7,945 nucleotides of DNA from JAFHCF01 sp048497495 (lineage in GTDB: Bacteria > Pseudomonadota > Alphaproteobacteria > Rhizobiales > Ancalomicrobiaceae). Every line of letters begins with the position of its first letter. The first letter of the stretch is position 1. A model generated the notes under the pieces. It saw only the letters and a program-made list of their open reading frames with translations, ran no database searches and had not been told where the DNA came from. Of the stretch, positions 1 through 6,516 are shown piece after piece. The stretch is taken from positions 1 through 7,945 of the forward strand of contig JAFHCF010000113.1 in the NCBI GenBank assembly GCA_048497495.1, given 5' to 3'. The position numbers were made by a program, and so were the translations under genes.

Positions 1-1
1 C

Positions 2-208
2 ACCAATCTGTCGACCGTTCAGATCCGCCAGGACTGGACCAAGAACATGATCAACACGCTGTCGACCGGCGCCGACAAGCTGACGCTCGCCGACACCAAC
101 GAGGAAGGCGCCAATCTGCTCGCCCTGCAGACCCAGCAGTCGCTGTCCTCCAAGGCGCTGTCGCTGTCGGCCCAGGCCGGTCAGCAGGTCCTCCAGCTGC
201 TGCAGTAA
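2..208 (+). CDS. Flagellin, C-terminal fragment (5' truncated by window edge)
   Basis: The reading frame is open from base 2 to the TAA at 206-208 and gives the last 68 residues of a protein. The tail contains the segment NLLALQTQQSLSSKALSLSAQ and ends in QQVLQLLQ. This is the classic C-terminal D0/D1 helix of alphaproteobacterial flagellins, which packs with the N-terminal helix to form the filament core. Flagellin is exported by the flagellar type III apparatus and polymerises outside the cell. The start and the variable central domain lie outside the window, so the paralogue cannot be named. A strong hairpin follows 32 bases after the stop. The next genes, flbT and flaF, encode regulators of flagellin production, which fits the assignment. 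FlgL has a similar tail, but the one seen here is more flagellin-like and a separate FlgL is encoded nearby. Confidence 0.9.
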   Translation, partial: TNLSTVQIRQDWTKNMINTLSTGADKLTLADTNEEGANLLALQTQQSLSSKALSLSAQAGQQVLQLLQ

Positions 209-240
209 TCGACGATTCGAGCCCATCGACGATTTCCACG

Positions 241-267
241 ACGGGCGGGGAGCCTCTCCCCGCCCGT
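241..267 (+). terminator. Hairpin terminator behind flagellin
   Basis: The arms ACGGGCGGGGAG (241-252) and CTCCCCGCCCGT (256-267) are perfectly complementary over 12 base pairs around a 3-base loop. The stem is very GC-rich and begins 32 bases after the flagellin stop. It is followed by TTCGCG rather than a clear T run, so it may work as a terminator, as a 3'-end stabiliser of the flagellin mRNA, or as both. Confidence 0.75.
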
Positions 268-322
268 TCGCGCGTCTCGCGCCGCCCCGGCCGCCGATGC
301 CGTCAACCCGGCGTTAACCATG

Positions 323-340
323 TCGGCATGAAGATGCCGA
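323..340. promoter_or_regulatory. 18-bp perfect palindromic element upstream of flbT
   Basis: The sequence TCGGCATGAAGATGCCGA has 7-bp arms (323-329 and 334-340) around the 4-base centre GAAG. It lies 67 bases before the flbT start and after the flagellin terminator. The layout suits a dimeric DNA-binding protein, or a small RNA hairpin in the flbT leader. I found no convincing sigma-70 or sigma-54 promoter between it and flbT, so the flbT transcription start is unknown. The role is inferred. Confidence 0.4.
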
Positions 341-407
341 GGAACGTCCCGCCGCGCCCGCGCGCCGATCGGCGAGACCCCAGTCCTTCGCCGCGCCACG
401 AGGTCTC

Positions 408-827
408 ATGTCGCTCAAAGTCGAACTGAAACCCGGCGAAAAGATCATCATCGGCGAATCGTTGATCACCAACGACCATCAGCGCACCCGGCTGTTCATC
501 GAGGGAAGCGCGCCTATCCTTCGCGAGAAGGACATCCTCACCCCCAACACCGCGAACACCCCCGCCCGACGTATCTATCTAATTGTACAACTCATGTATC
601 TGGCTCGTGACGTCAACAAGCTGAAAGACGAATATTTCAGCGCGATCAACGAGTTCATCCTTGCTTCCCCGAGTTCGATCGGATACATTACCGACATAAG
701 CAAGAACATCTTGAGCGGCAATCTCTATCGCGCCCTCAAGGATGCTCGGCTACTGATCGAACACGAGAGGCGTCTGATCGATCATGTATCATCAGCAAGC
801 AGCCCAAGCCTACCGCCAGGCGACTAA
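408..827 (+). CDS. flbT: FlbT, post-transcriptional repressor of flagellin synthesis
   Basis: This is a 139-residue protein, close to the usual FlbT length. Its N-terminus, MSLKVELKPGEKIIIGESL, followed by ITND, RTRLFIEG and the block ILREKDILTP, is the family signature (residues 1 to about 47). A helical second half, including IYLIVQLMYL, follows. In Caulobacter FlbT acts in the cytoplasm on the flagellin transcript leader and promotes its decay until the hook is complete; in some rhizobia and Brucella its net effect is positive. The ATG at 408 is preceded by GAGG (400-403), a short-spaced ribosome site, and matches the family N-terminus. The end overlaps flaF by 44 bases, implying coupled translation. 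The interior is unusually AT-rich for this window: bases 571-720 are about 45% G+C by hand count and use codons such as CTA, ATT and GTA. The tail after about residue 125 (VSSASSPSLPPGD) looks unstructured and is encoded in the overlap. Confidence 0.93.
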   Translation: MSLKVELKPGEKIIIGESLITNDHQRTRLFIEGSAPILREKDILTPNTANTPARRIYLIVQLMYLARDVNKLKDEYFSAINEFILASPSSIGYITDISKNILSGNLYRALKDARLLIEHERRLIDHVSSASSPSLPPGD

Positions 828-1149
828 GACCGTCACCAATCCACGCGATCTCGAATCAGGACTTCTGTTGCGCGCCGCCGCCCGTTTCCAGGCGATCGCC
901 GACGACTGGGCCGCCAACGAGCGCGACCTCGATCAGGCGCTGACTTTCAATCGCAAGCTGTGGACCATCCTCGTCTCCTTCGCCTCGGGCGACACCAGCG
1001 AATTGCCGCTCGAACTCCAGGAGAACATCGCCAATCTGGCGACCTTCATCTTCAAGCGGACGATGGACACGATGATCGAGCCGACGCCGGAAAAACTGAC
1101 GGTGCTGATCAACATCAATCGCGCCATCGCCGCCGGCCTGCGCAACTGA
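784..1149 (+). CDS. flaF: FlaF, flagellin synthesis regulator
   Basis: This 121-residue, mostly helical protein belongs to the FlaF family. Recognisable blocks are the N-terminal MYHQQAAQAYRQA, the ESGLLLRAAARF stretch (about residues 26-36) and the ALTFNRKLWTIL segment (about 53-64). In Caulobacter FlaF is needed for flagellin translation and secretion and works with, and partly against, FlbT. The ATG at 784 lies inside flbT in another frame. It is chosen because it gives the conserved family N-terminus; GAGAGG at 765-770 is a possible but distant ribosome site, so translation probably depends on ribosomes finishing flbT. The gene returns to the high G+C typical of the window. It is the last + strand gene before the convergent flgL, and the shared hairpin at 1188-1215 lies 38 bases after its stop. 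Confidence 0.92.
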   Translation: MYHQQAAQAYRQATKTVTNPRDLESGLLLRAAARFQAIADDWAANERDLDQALTFNRKLWTILVSFASGDTSELPLELQENIANLATFIFKRTMDTMIEPTPEKLTVLININRAIAAGLRN

Positions 1150-1187
1150 AGCCTCGCCTCGCGCCGCCGCGCCGGAGAAACTGAAGA

Positions 1188-1215
1188 AAGGGCGGGAGGC
1201 AAACCTCTCGCCCTT
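1188..1215 (-). terminator. Intrinsic terminator between convergent flaF and flgL, best for the flgEKL direction
   Basis: The arms at 1188-1199 (AAGGGCGGGAGG) and 1204-1215 (CCTCTCGCCCTT) pair over 12 positions with one G-U, around the loop CAAA. Read on the - strand the stem is followed by TCTTCAGTTTCTCC, a T-rich tail, so it looks like a proper intrinsic terminator for flgE-flgK-flgL, leaving about 190 bases of 3' untranslated RNA after flgL. Read on the + strand it follows flaF closely but has no T run, so it may also end flbT-flaF less efficiently. The rest of the gap (1216-1405) holds only a weak 5-bp hairpin at 1364-1379 and no gene I can support. Confidence 0.75.
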
Positions 1216-1405
1216 CGTCGTCGCGGCACCCGCCTGCCCGTCCGATCGGCAAACCCGGCGCCGCGCGCCCCTCCGGATCCCTCATGCCGATGACCGGGAT
1301 CAACGACACGCCCGGCCGCCGAAGTCGGGCGAATGTCTCATCGGCGGCGACGTCACGCGTAATTCCCCAGCCGAGGGGAGAAGAACGTCTCGAGCGCCCC
1401 GGACC

Positions 1406-2905
1406 TCACATGTAGTTGGTCAGCGACAACTTGTAGAGGATCGAGGTCGCCTGGTAGCTCGCCTGCATCTGGGTCTGCAATGCCAAGAGCCGCGTCGCCA
1501 CCTCGGTCTGATCGCTGTTGAGCGTGCCGTCGATCACCTTCTGATAGGTGGCGCTCATCGCCTTGTGCCGGGTCGAGGCCTGGGTCGCCGACTGTGCCGC
1601 GCCGGCGACCTCGACCTCCACCGATTCGATGCTCTGCACACCGGGCGGAATCCCGAGATTGCCCTTGGCGCGCAGCAGCAGGGCGGAATGCACCGAGCTG
1701 TCGGTGGCGGTGCCGGCCGAGACGTCGACCGAGGCGACCACCGCCATCTGCCGCATCGCCCAACTGAACGCCTCCTCGTTCGCCCGCATGCCGTAGTTGA
1801 CCACCACCGAGGTGTCGACCTGCGCCGTCGCGTCGCCGCGCGCCGACGACGCGTCGTTGGTGCCGACGTACCATTGGACGGTGTCGGCGTAGGTGGTGTC
1901 GCCGGCCAGCGCCGTGGCGGTGGCGAAGGGGGGCCCGACGATCCGTTGCGGCGCCGCGCCGTTCGCCGTGGTGAAGAATTCGTTGGAGGCCTGAAACGCC
2001 GAAGCGGCGACCAGCTCGGTCTTGCCGATCTCCTGGATCTTGGAATCGATCAGGCTCTCGAGATTGGCGGCGGTGTCGGCCGGCGTCGCGCCGATCTGGA
2101 AGGTGTTCGTCGACGGGTCGGTCGTGGTTCCCGCTTCGAGTTCGATCTTCGTGGTGGTCCCGTCCGGCAGATCGAAGGTCAGCGTGAGCTTCTCGCCCTT
2201 GTCCGGCTGCCCGGTGAAGGCGACCGAGAGCGAGGCCGGCGTGCCGCTCGGGCCGGTGGTGGTGGCGTTCGACAGTGTCGAGGTGATCGCCGACAGCTTC
2301 ATGCCGAAGGGATGGCTGCCGTCCTCGGCGAGGCTCACGGTGCCGGCGCCGGAGGTGAGCGTCATCCGGCCGCGGCCGTCGCCGCCCTGATCGGCCTGGA
2401 GCCGCTCGTTCATCACCTGCTTGAAGCCGGCCTTGCCGTTGGCGCCGTCGAGCATCTCGTCGACGCCGATCACCGGCTGCGTGTCGGTGGCCGAGCCGGA
2501 AAAGATATACCGCCCGGCGACGTCGGTATTGAGCAGCGCCGTGAAGGCGTTGAGCGAGTCGAGGGCGAATGTCTGGGAATCGGTGACGCCGGTGGTCGAC
2601 AGATTGAAGCTGTTGGGATCGAGGTTGCCCTTCAACTCGGAGGCGAGCTTCGACAGTTGGGTCAGCGTCTTGTCGCCGACCTGCATGCGCACGTCGAGGG
2701 TCGCGATGGTCTCTTGGTAGGTCGTCACCCGGTTGAGCTTGCCCTGGTAGGACAGCGCCAGATCACGCGCCTCGCCCAATCCGCCGTAGGTCTGCGATCG
2801 GATGCCGGTGGTCAGCTGCTGCGACAGTTCGTCGAGCTGACCGCGCATCGATCCGAGCTGGCGGACCAGGAGATCGGAGTAGCCGGTGGCCTTGATGGTG
2901 CTCAT
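1406..2905 (-). CDS. flgL: FlgL, hook-filament junction protein (HAP3), long form
   Basis: The product has 499 residues and belongs to the flagellin/FlgL superfamily. The N-terminus (MSTIKATGYSDLLVRQLGSM, then a helix through DELSQQLTTGIRSQTYGGL) and the C-terminus (ALQTQMQASYQATSILYKL, then SLTNYM) form the paired D0/D1 helices. FlgL is exported through the flagellum and, with FlgK, makes the junction on which filament grows. Being third after flgE and flgK identifies it as FlgL rather than flagellin. The ATG at 2905 has GGGGGAG seven bases upstream and starts 23 bases after flgK ends; an open frame continues upstream but runs through flgK and has no family support. At 499 residues it is much longer than E. 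coli FlgL (317). The extra length is central (about residues 140-400), Thr/Ser/Gly-rich and beta-like, probably a surface-exposed domain. I see no cysteine. Confidence 0.88.
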   Translation of the reverse strand: MSTIKATGYSDLLVRQLGSMRGQLDELSQQLTTGIRSQTYGGLGEARDLALSYQGKLNRVTTYQETIATLDVRMQVGDKTLTQLSKLASELKGNLDPNSFNLSTTGVTDSQTFALDSLNAFTALLNTDVAGRYIFSGSATDTQPVIGVDEMLDGANGKAGFKQVMNERLQADQGGDGRGRMTLTSGAGTVSLAEDGSHPFGMKLSAITSTLSNATTTGPSGTPASLSVAFTGQPDKGEKLTLTFDLPDGTTTKIELEAGTTTDPSTNTFQIGATPADTAANLESLIDSKIQEIGKTELVAASAFQASNEFFTTANGAAPQRIVGPPFATATALAGDTTYADTVQWYVGTNDASSARGDATAQVDTSVVVNYGMRANEEAFSWAMRQMAVVASVDVSAGTATDSSVHSALLLRAKGNLGIPPGVQSIESVEVEVAGAAQSATQASTRHKAMSATYQKVIDGTLNSDQTEVATRLLALQTQMQASYQATSILYKLSLTNYM

Positions 2906-2928
2906 GTGTTCACTCCCCCGTCGCCGCG

Positions 2929-4797
2929 TCAGATCTGCATCAGGGCGTCGAGCATTTCCTTGGCGGTCGACATCACGCGGGCATTGGCGGCATAGGACGA
3001 CTGCAACTGGATCAGCCGCGCCAGTTCCTGATCGACGTTGACCCCGGATGCGTCGCTCATCCGCGTCTCGAGATTGGTCTGAATGATGGTCTGGCTGTCG
3101 AGCGCCGAGGTCGCCGTGCTGCTCGCCGCGCCCCAGTGCGACACCATCCGATCGGCGAAGTTCGAAAGCGTCGTCGAGAAGCCGTAGCCTTGCGCCGACA
3201 TGCCGGTTTCGGCGCCGAAGTCGAAGGTCACCTTCTCCAGCCGGTCGAGCAGCGCCTGGGGACGGGTCGGATCGCCGGCGTCGGTGGCGGGACTGGTCTG
3301 CCACTTCACCAGGAGCGAGGGATCGGCGATCAAAGCCGAATTGACGGCGATCCGGGTGGCGAAGCCGGCCTTCTGGGAGCCGTTCTCGAACTTGCCGGTG
3401 TAGTAGTCGGTCGCGGCCCCGTCGGTGAAGAACGGCAATCCGGTCTCCGCGTCCTGAAGCGCCGTCGAGGTGACGTTCGCCGACAGCCCGGTGACGTCGA
3501 CGGTGTTGCCCGCGCCGTCGTCGAGGATCCGAAGCGTCGTGCCGCTCGGGTTGGAGACCGCGAAGGAGGCGCCGAGCGCCGTCTGGATCTGCGACACCAC
3601 CGAGGCCATGCCGCCGGAGAAGTCGATGCCGTGGACGGTGTCGTTCGGATTGCCGGTGACGGTGTCGTCGAGCGGCAGTACGCCCGGATCGTCGACCCGG
3701 ATCAGCGTCACCGTCTGGGCCTTGCCGGTGGCGGTGTCGGTGTAGGAGAGCGTCACCCGGTTGCCCGACTGCAGGTCGGCGAGATCGACGTCGAAGCCGG
3801 TCGCCGCTCCCGACGTCGCCGCGGTGCCGTCGACGTCGTGGTTCGACATCGCCTCGGCGAGCCCGGCGGCGACGTCGTCGAGCTGCGCCTGAGCCTGCAC
3901 CAGGGTGGTGTCGCGCAATTCGACCAAAGCCGCGATCGATCCCGATCGCAGCGAGCCGTTGGCGATCAGATCGACCGTCGACGAACCGTTGTCGGCGACC
4001 CGGATGGTGCCGACCGACCGCTCGGCGTCGTCGGCCGACCACACGGTGTTGGCGGTGAGGGTGCCGCGCGCGTCGAATTCGAACTGGGTGCCGTGATCGG
4101 AGACCAGCGACAGGCCGGTGGTGGTGAAGACCGTGAGATGGCCGTTCGAACTCTCCAGCGTGCCGATGTCCATGTAGGACGACAGATCCTTCACCGCCTG
4201 GTCACGGGCGTCGAGCAGGTTGGAGACGTCCTGCCCCGCCGCCTCCTGGCCGACGATGCGGGCGTTGAGGTCCGAGATCTTCGCGGTCAGTCCGTTGACC
4301 TTGCCGATCTGGTCGGCGATCTCCGCCTCCACCGAGGTTCTCAGACCCTGGATGTCGTTGCTCGCCTGATTGAGCTGGTTGGCCAGCACCTGCGCCTTGC
4401 CGATCAGCAGCGTCCGGCTCGACACGTCGTCGGGACTGGTGACCAACGACTGCATCGCCTTGTCGAAGTCGGCGAGCGCCGCCGGGACCGAGGCGCCGCT
4501 CGTCGTCTGCCCCATGAACTGATCGATCTGCGACAGATACTTCTGCTGCGTCTCGAGATAGCTGGTGGGCGCGCTGGCCTGCAGCAACTGGCCGTAGACC
4601 GCCTTGTCGAACTCGCGGCTCACCACCGCCCTGAGGCCGAAGACCCCCTGCAGCCCCTGGTAGTCGACGGTGCCGACCCGCTTGGCCGTATAGCCCGCCT
4701 GCCCGGCCCGTGCGATGTTCTGCGCGACGATCCCGGTTTCGGTCTGGTTGAGTTGCAGACCACCGACAGCGATCGAAAGCGCCGCACCGATCGTCAT
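2929..4797 (-). CDS. flgK: FlgK, hook-filament junction protein (HAP1)
   Basis: The product has 622 residues, against 547 for E. coli FlgK. The N-terminal segment (residues about 4-40, ALSIAVGGLQLNQTETGIVA then QNIARAGQAGYTAKRV) is a flagellar rod-type motif with the conserved Asn in QNIA and the GYT turn. The C-terminal segment, GVNVDQELARLIQLQSSYAA then NARVMSTAKEMLDALMQI, is the FlgK-specific tail of the same coiled-coil core. The helical region around residues 140-210 is typical of FlgK D1, and the centre (about 300-480) is a variable beta-rich insertion. FlgK is exported and assembles on the finished hook, beneath FlgL. The ATG at 4797 has GGGAG (4807-4811) nine bases upstream. The gene sits 40 bases after flgE and 23 bases before flgL, so the three are very likely one transcript. 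The usual Ala-Ser of the NIANAS motif reads NIARAG here, a mild deviation. No cysteine is present. Confidence 0.93.
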   Translation of the reverse strand: MTIGAALSIAVGGLQLNQTETGIVAQNIARAGQAGYTAKRVGTVDYQGLQGVFGLRAVVSREFDKAVYGQLLQASAPTSYLETQQKYLSQIDQFMGQTTSGASVPAALADFDKAMQSLVTSPDDVSSRTLLIGKAQVLANQLNQASNDIQGLRTSVEAEIADQIGKVNGLTAKISDLNARIVGQEAAGQDVSNLLDARDQAVKDLSSYMDIGTLESSNGHLTVFTTTGLSLVSDHGTQFEFDARGTLTANTVWSADDAERSVGTIRVADNGSSTVDLIANGSLRSGSIAALVELRDTTLVQAQAQLDDVAAGLAEAMSNHDVDGTAATSGAATGFDVDLADLQSGNRVTLSYTDTATGKAQTVTLIRVDDPGVLPLDDTVTGNPNDTVHGIDFSGGMASVVSQIQTALGASFAVSNPSGTTLRILDDGAGNTVDVTGLSANVTSTALQDAETGLPFFTDGAATDYYTGKFENGSQKAGFATRIAVNSALIADPSLLVKWQTSPATDAGDPTRPQALLDRLEKVTFDFGAETGMSAQGYGFSTTLSNFADRMVSHWGAASSTATSALDSQTIIQTNLETRMSDASGVNVDQELARLIQLQSSYAANARVMSTAKEMLDALMQI

Positions 4798-4837
4798 GAG
4801 AGCTTGCTCCCGAACAGTTTACGCGGGTTCACCGACC

Positions 4838-6163
4838 TCAGCGGACGATGGCGAGGATATCCTGCATCATGTTGTCGGCGGTGGAGATCACCTTCGAGTT
4901 GGCCGAATAGGCCTGCTGGGTGATGATCATCTTGGAGAACTCGTCGGCGATGTCGACGTTCGAGGCCTCGAGCGCCTGGCCGGTGATCGACCCGCCGGTC
5001 GATTCCACCGCCGCTCCGGATTCGCGCGTCACCGCGAAGGCCCCGCCGTCCATGCGCTTCAACGCCGCGTCGCCGGCGAAGGAGAACAGCGTCAGCTCGG
5101 CGACGTCGACCTGCTGGCCGTTCGAATAGGTCGCCGTCAACCGGCCGCTCGTGTCGACCGCCACGCCGGTCAGATTGCCCGAGGCGTAGCCGTCCTGAGA
5201 GATCGCGTTGACGGTGACGGTGGCGCCGGTGGTCGCATATTCGGTCAGGCCGTCGTCGCCATAGGCGAGGCGGACGGTGCCGAGGTTGTTGCCGTCGACG
5301 GTGAGCGCCGCGAGATCGAGATGATCGGTCGGCGAGGTCAGCTTGCCGGCGGAATTGAAGGTGAAGTCGGAACCCGCGTTCTTCCACATCGGCGACGCGC
5401 CGGTGGCGGTCGAATCGGTCTTGTAGAAGAGGTTCCACTCGTCGGGGCTGGACGCGGTCTTGGCCCAGCGCAACTGGACGTTCACCGCCGCGCCCTTGGC
5501 GTCGTAGCAGGTGACCTGACCGCCGTTTAGCGAGGCCGCCTGGAACGCCTTGTCGTCGACCGCCTGCACCGTCGCCAGCGTCGGATCGCCGTAGGACGAC
5601 GGATCGATGACCGAGACGCTCGAATTGGCCGGCAGGTTCGCCTTGTAGTCGACCTGGGTCGAGGCCTTGGCGGCGAGCAGGCCGGTCGGCAGCTTGACCG
5701 GCGACGTGGCGTCGCCGAGCGGGTTGCCGGTGGTGGTGTCGATCGGCCGGCCCATCAGATAGTAGCCGGCGCCGTTGACCAGATAGCCCTCGCGGTCGAT
5801 CTCGAAGTCGCCGCGGCGGGTGTAGTAGTTGGCGCCGCCGAGAACCGTGTTGCCGTCGGACTCGCCGGTCTTCGTCTGCACCTGGAAATAGCCGTCGCCG
5901 GAAATCGCCAGATGGGTCGCCGACGACGACGTCGAGACCGCGCCCTGCAGGGTGTTGGTCGCCCGCGACATCGCCAGAACCGAACCGGAGGTCTGGTTGA
6001 CCGACGCGGTCGCGGCGCCCGCGACGAGATCCTGGAACGAGGTGTCGACCCGCTTGAACCCGGTGGTCTGCGAGTTGGCGATGTTGCCGGAGATGTTGGT
6101 CAGCGCGTAGGCCTGAGCCTGCAGACCGGCCACCGAAGTGATCATCGCATCGAAGATACCCAT
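4838..6163 (-). CDS. flgE: FlgE, flagellar hook protein
   Basis: The product has 441 residues (Salmonella FlgE has about 403). Residues 1-47 (MGIFDAMITSVAGLQAQAYA, NISGNIANSQTTGFKRVDTS, FQDLV) are the rod/hook N-terminal motif. ISGDGYFQV at 87-95 and YTRRGDFEIDREGYLVNG at about 114-131 are the FlgE/F/G core signature. Residues 395-441 (GQALEASNVDIADEFSKMII to the end) are the C-terminal helix. The length and the large central domain separate it from the rod proteins FlgF and FlgG. FlgE polymerises into the curved hook outside the outer membrane. The ATG at 6163 has GGGAGT (6169-6174) five bases upstream and gives the family N-terminus. It is the first gene of the flgE-flgK-flgL unit and is preceded by a sigma-54-like promoter. 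A single cysteine at residue 219 (QVTCYD) is unusual for a flagellar axial protein. Confidence 0.95.
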   Translation of the reverse strand: MGIFDAMITSVAGLQAQAYALTNISGNIANSQTTGFKRVDTSFQDLVAGAATASVNQTSGSVLAMSRATNTLQGAVSTSSSATHLAISGDGYFQVQTKTGESDGNTVLGGANYYTRRGDFEIDREGYLVNGAGYYLMGRPIDTTTGNPLGDATSPVKLPTGLLAAKASTQVDYKANLPANSSVSVIDPSSYGDPTLATVQAVDDKAFQAASLNGGQVTCYDAKGAAVNVQLRWAKTASSPDEWNLFYKTDSTATGASPMWKNAGSDFTFNSAGKLTSPTDHLDLAALTVDGNNLGTVRLAYGDDGLTEYATTGATVTVNAISQDGYASGNLTGVAVDTSGRLTATYSNGQQVDVAELTLFSFAGDAALKRMDGGAFAVTRESGAAVESTGGSITGQALEASNVDIADEFSKMIITQQAYSANSKVISTADNMMQDILAIVR

Positions 6164-6205
6164 TCCACACTCCCGTCGACTGGATGTCGCCTTGCAGGCA
6201 GACCT

Positions 6206-6229
6206 GCTCGTGCCTCCATCAGCACGAGC
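6206..6229. repeat. 8-bp inverted repeat overlapping the flgE promoter -12 box
   Basis: GCTCGTGC (6206-6213) and GCACGAGC (6222-6229) are perfect inverted copies separated by 8 bases. The right copy covers the -12 part of the promoter candidate and the left copy falls near the expected transcription start. It could be a repressor site or chance in GC-rich DNA. Confidence 0.35.
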
Positions 6230-6236
6230 CGTGCCA
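6221..6236 (-). promoter_or_regulatory. Candidate sigma-54 (-24/-12) promoter for flgE-flgK-flgL
   Basis: On the - strand the sequence reads TGGCACGGCTCGTGCT. The sigma-54 pattern is TGGCAC, five bases, then TTGC followed by A or T, with GG and GC exactly ten bases apart. Here the -24 box is perfect, the GG-to-GC spacing is exactly ten, and the only deviation is GTGC for TTGC. Transcription would begin near 6211 and give a leader of about 48 bases to the flgE ATG, which is well placed. In Caulobacter the hook genes are sigma-54 dependent and activated by FlbD, so the position makes biological sense. Confidence 0.65.
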
Positions 6237-6320
6237 TCCCTCGATGGACCCTGATATTCGCATTTGTTTCAACGAGTTGATCGAAAGTTGCCAGACTGCC
6301 CGCGGCCGCGCCGCCGCGTA

Positions 6321-6365
6321 TTTCCGGAAATTTCTGCCGAGCCGGACCGAAATGCTCGGCGGAAA
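6321..6365. promoter_or_regulatory. Palindrome and inverted repeat upstream of flgE, possible activator site
   Basis: TTTCCGGAAA (6321-6330) is a perfect 10-bp palindrome. Directly beside it, TTTCTGCCGAGC (6331-6342) and GCTCGGCGGAAA (6354-6365) are inverted copies with one mismatch (G-U in RNA) around an 11-base spacer. They lie about 110-155 bases upstream of the expected flgE transcription start, where sigma-54 enhancer-binding activators usually bind. Neither strand shows a T run after the stem, so a terminator is unlikely. The hexamer TGCCGA also occurs in the palindrome before flbT. Function as a binding site is inferred; it could instead serve the ATPase gene on the right. Confidence 0.45.
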
Positions 6366-6516
6366 CGACCCGGTTACAAAATCTGCCGCCTGCTTTTCGC
6401 CTCTGTTTCGTTGGCGCGGCCTCGTGCGCCCGCGCTCCGGTGCGCCGCGTCGGACCTCGTGCGCCCCGGCGTTCTTCGCGATAGAGTGGCGCCGCACCAG
6501 CCGACGCGGAGGACCG

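Larger units (their letters stand above)
6164..6516. other. Divergent intergenic region between flgE and the MoxR-type ATPase
   Basis: This 353-base stretch separates the two divergent units and contains no gene I can support. Its middle (about 6241-6420) is less GC-rich than the flanking genes, as expected for a control region. It holds the sigma-54-like promoter (6221-6236), an 8-bp inverted repeat across that promoter (6206-6213 with 6222-6229), the 10-bp palindrome TTTCCGGAAA (6321-6330) and a 12-bp near-perfect inverted repeat (6331-6365). I found no convincing promoter for the rightward ATPase gene; its ribosome site is GGAGG at 6508-6512. The ATPase frame stays open leftward to 6184, but that extension lacks any family similarity. 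Confidence 0.7.

Noticed and set aside
325..338. Sigma-54 promoter for flbT
   Set aside because: GG and GC are only nine bases apart here and the -24 box is poor, so the palindrome is a better description.
51..399. Small - strand frames over the flagellin end and spacer
   Set aside because: They are Arg/Ala-rich, cross a terminator and have no ribosome site or recognisable domain.
1406..4042. Very long - strand open frame of 878 codons containing flgL
   Set aside because: The part upstream of 2905 runs through flgK in another frame, is Arg-rich and low in complexity, and has no family resemblance. The ATG at 2905 has a good ribosome site and the FlgL N-terminus.
3136..4923. 595-codon + strand open frame antisense to flgK
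   Set aside because: It is the mirror of a GC-rich coding gene; the translation is Arg/Gly/Val-rich with no recognisable domain, and flgK on the other strand is unambiguous. The same holds for 1565-2995, antisense to flgL.
4794..6170. Second long - strand frame across flgE
   Set aside because: It is out of frame with the clear FlgE protein and gives Arg-rich filler sequence.
6184..6516. N-terminal extension of the MoxR-type ATPase, or a small gene starting at 6243
   Set aside because: The extension has no family similarity, more A+T at third positions than real genes here, and overlaps control elements. The ATG at 6517 has GGAGG upstream and the conserved start.
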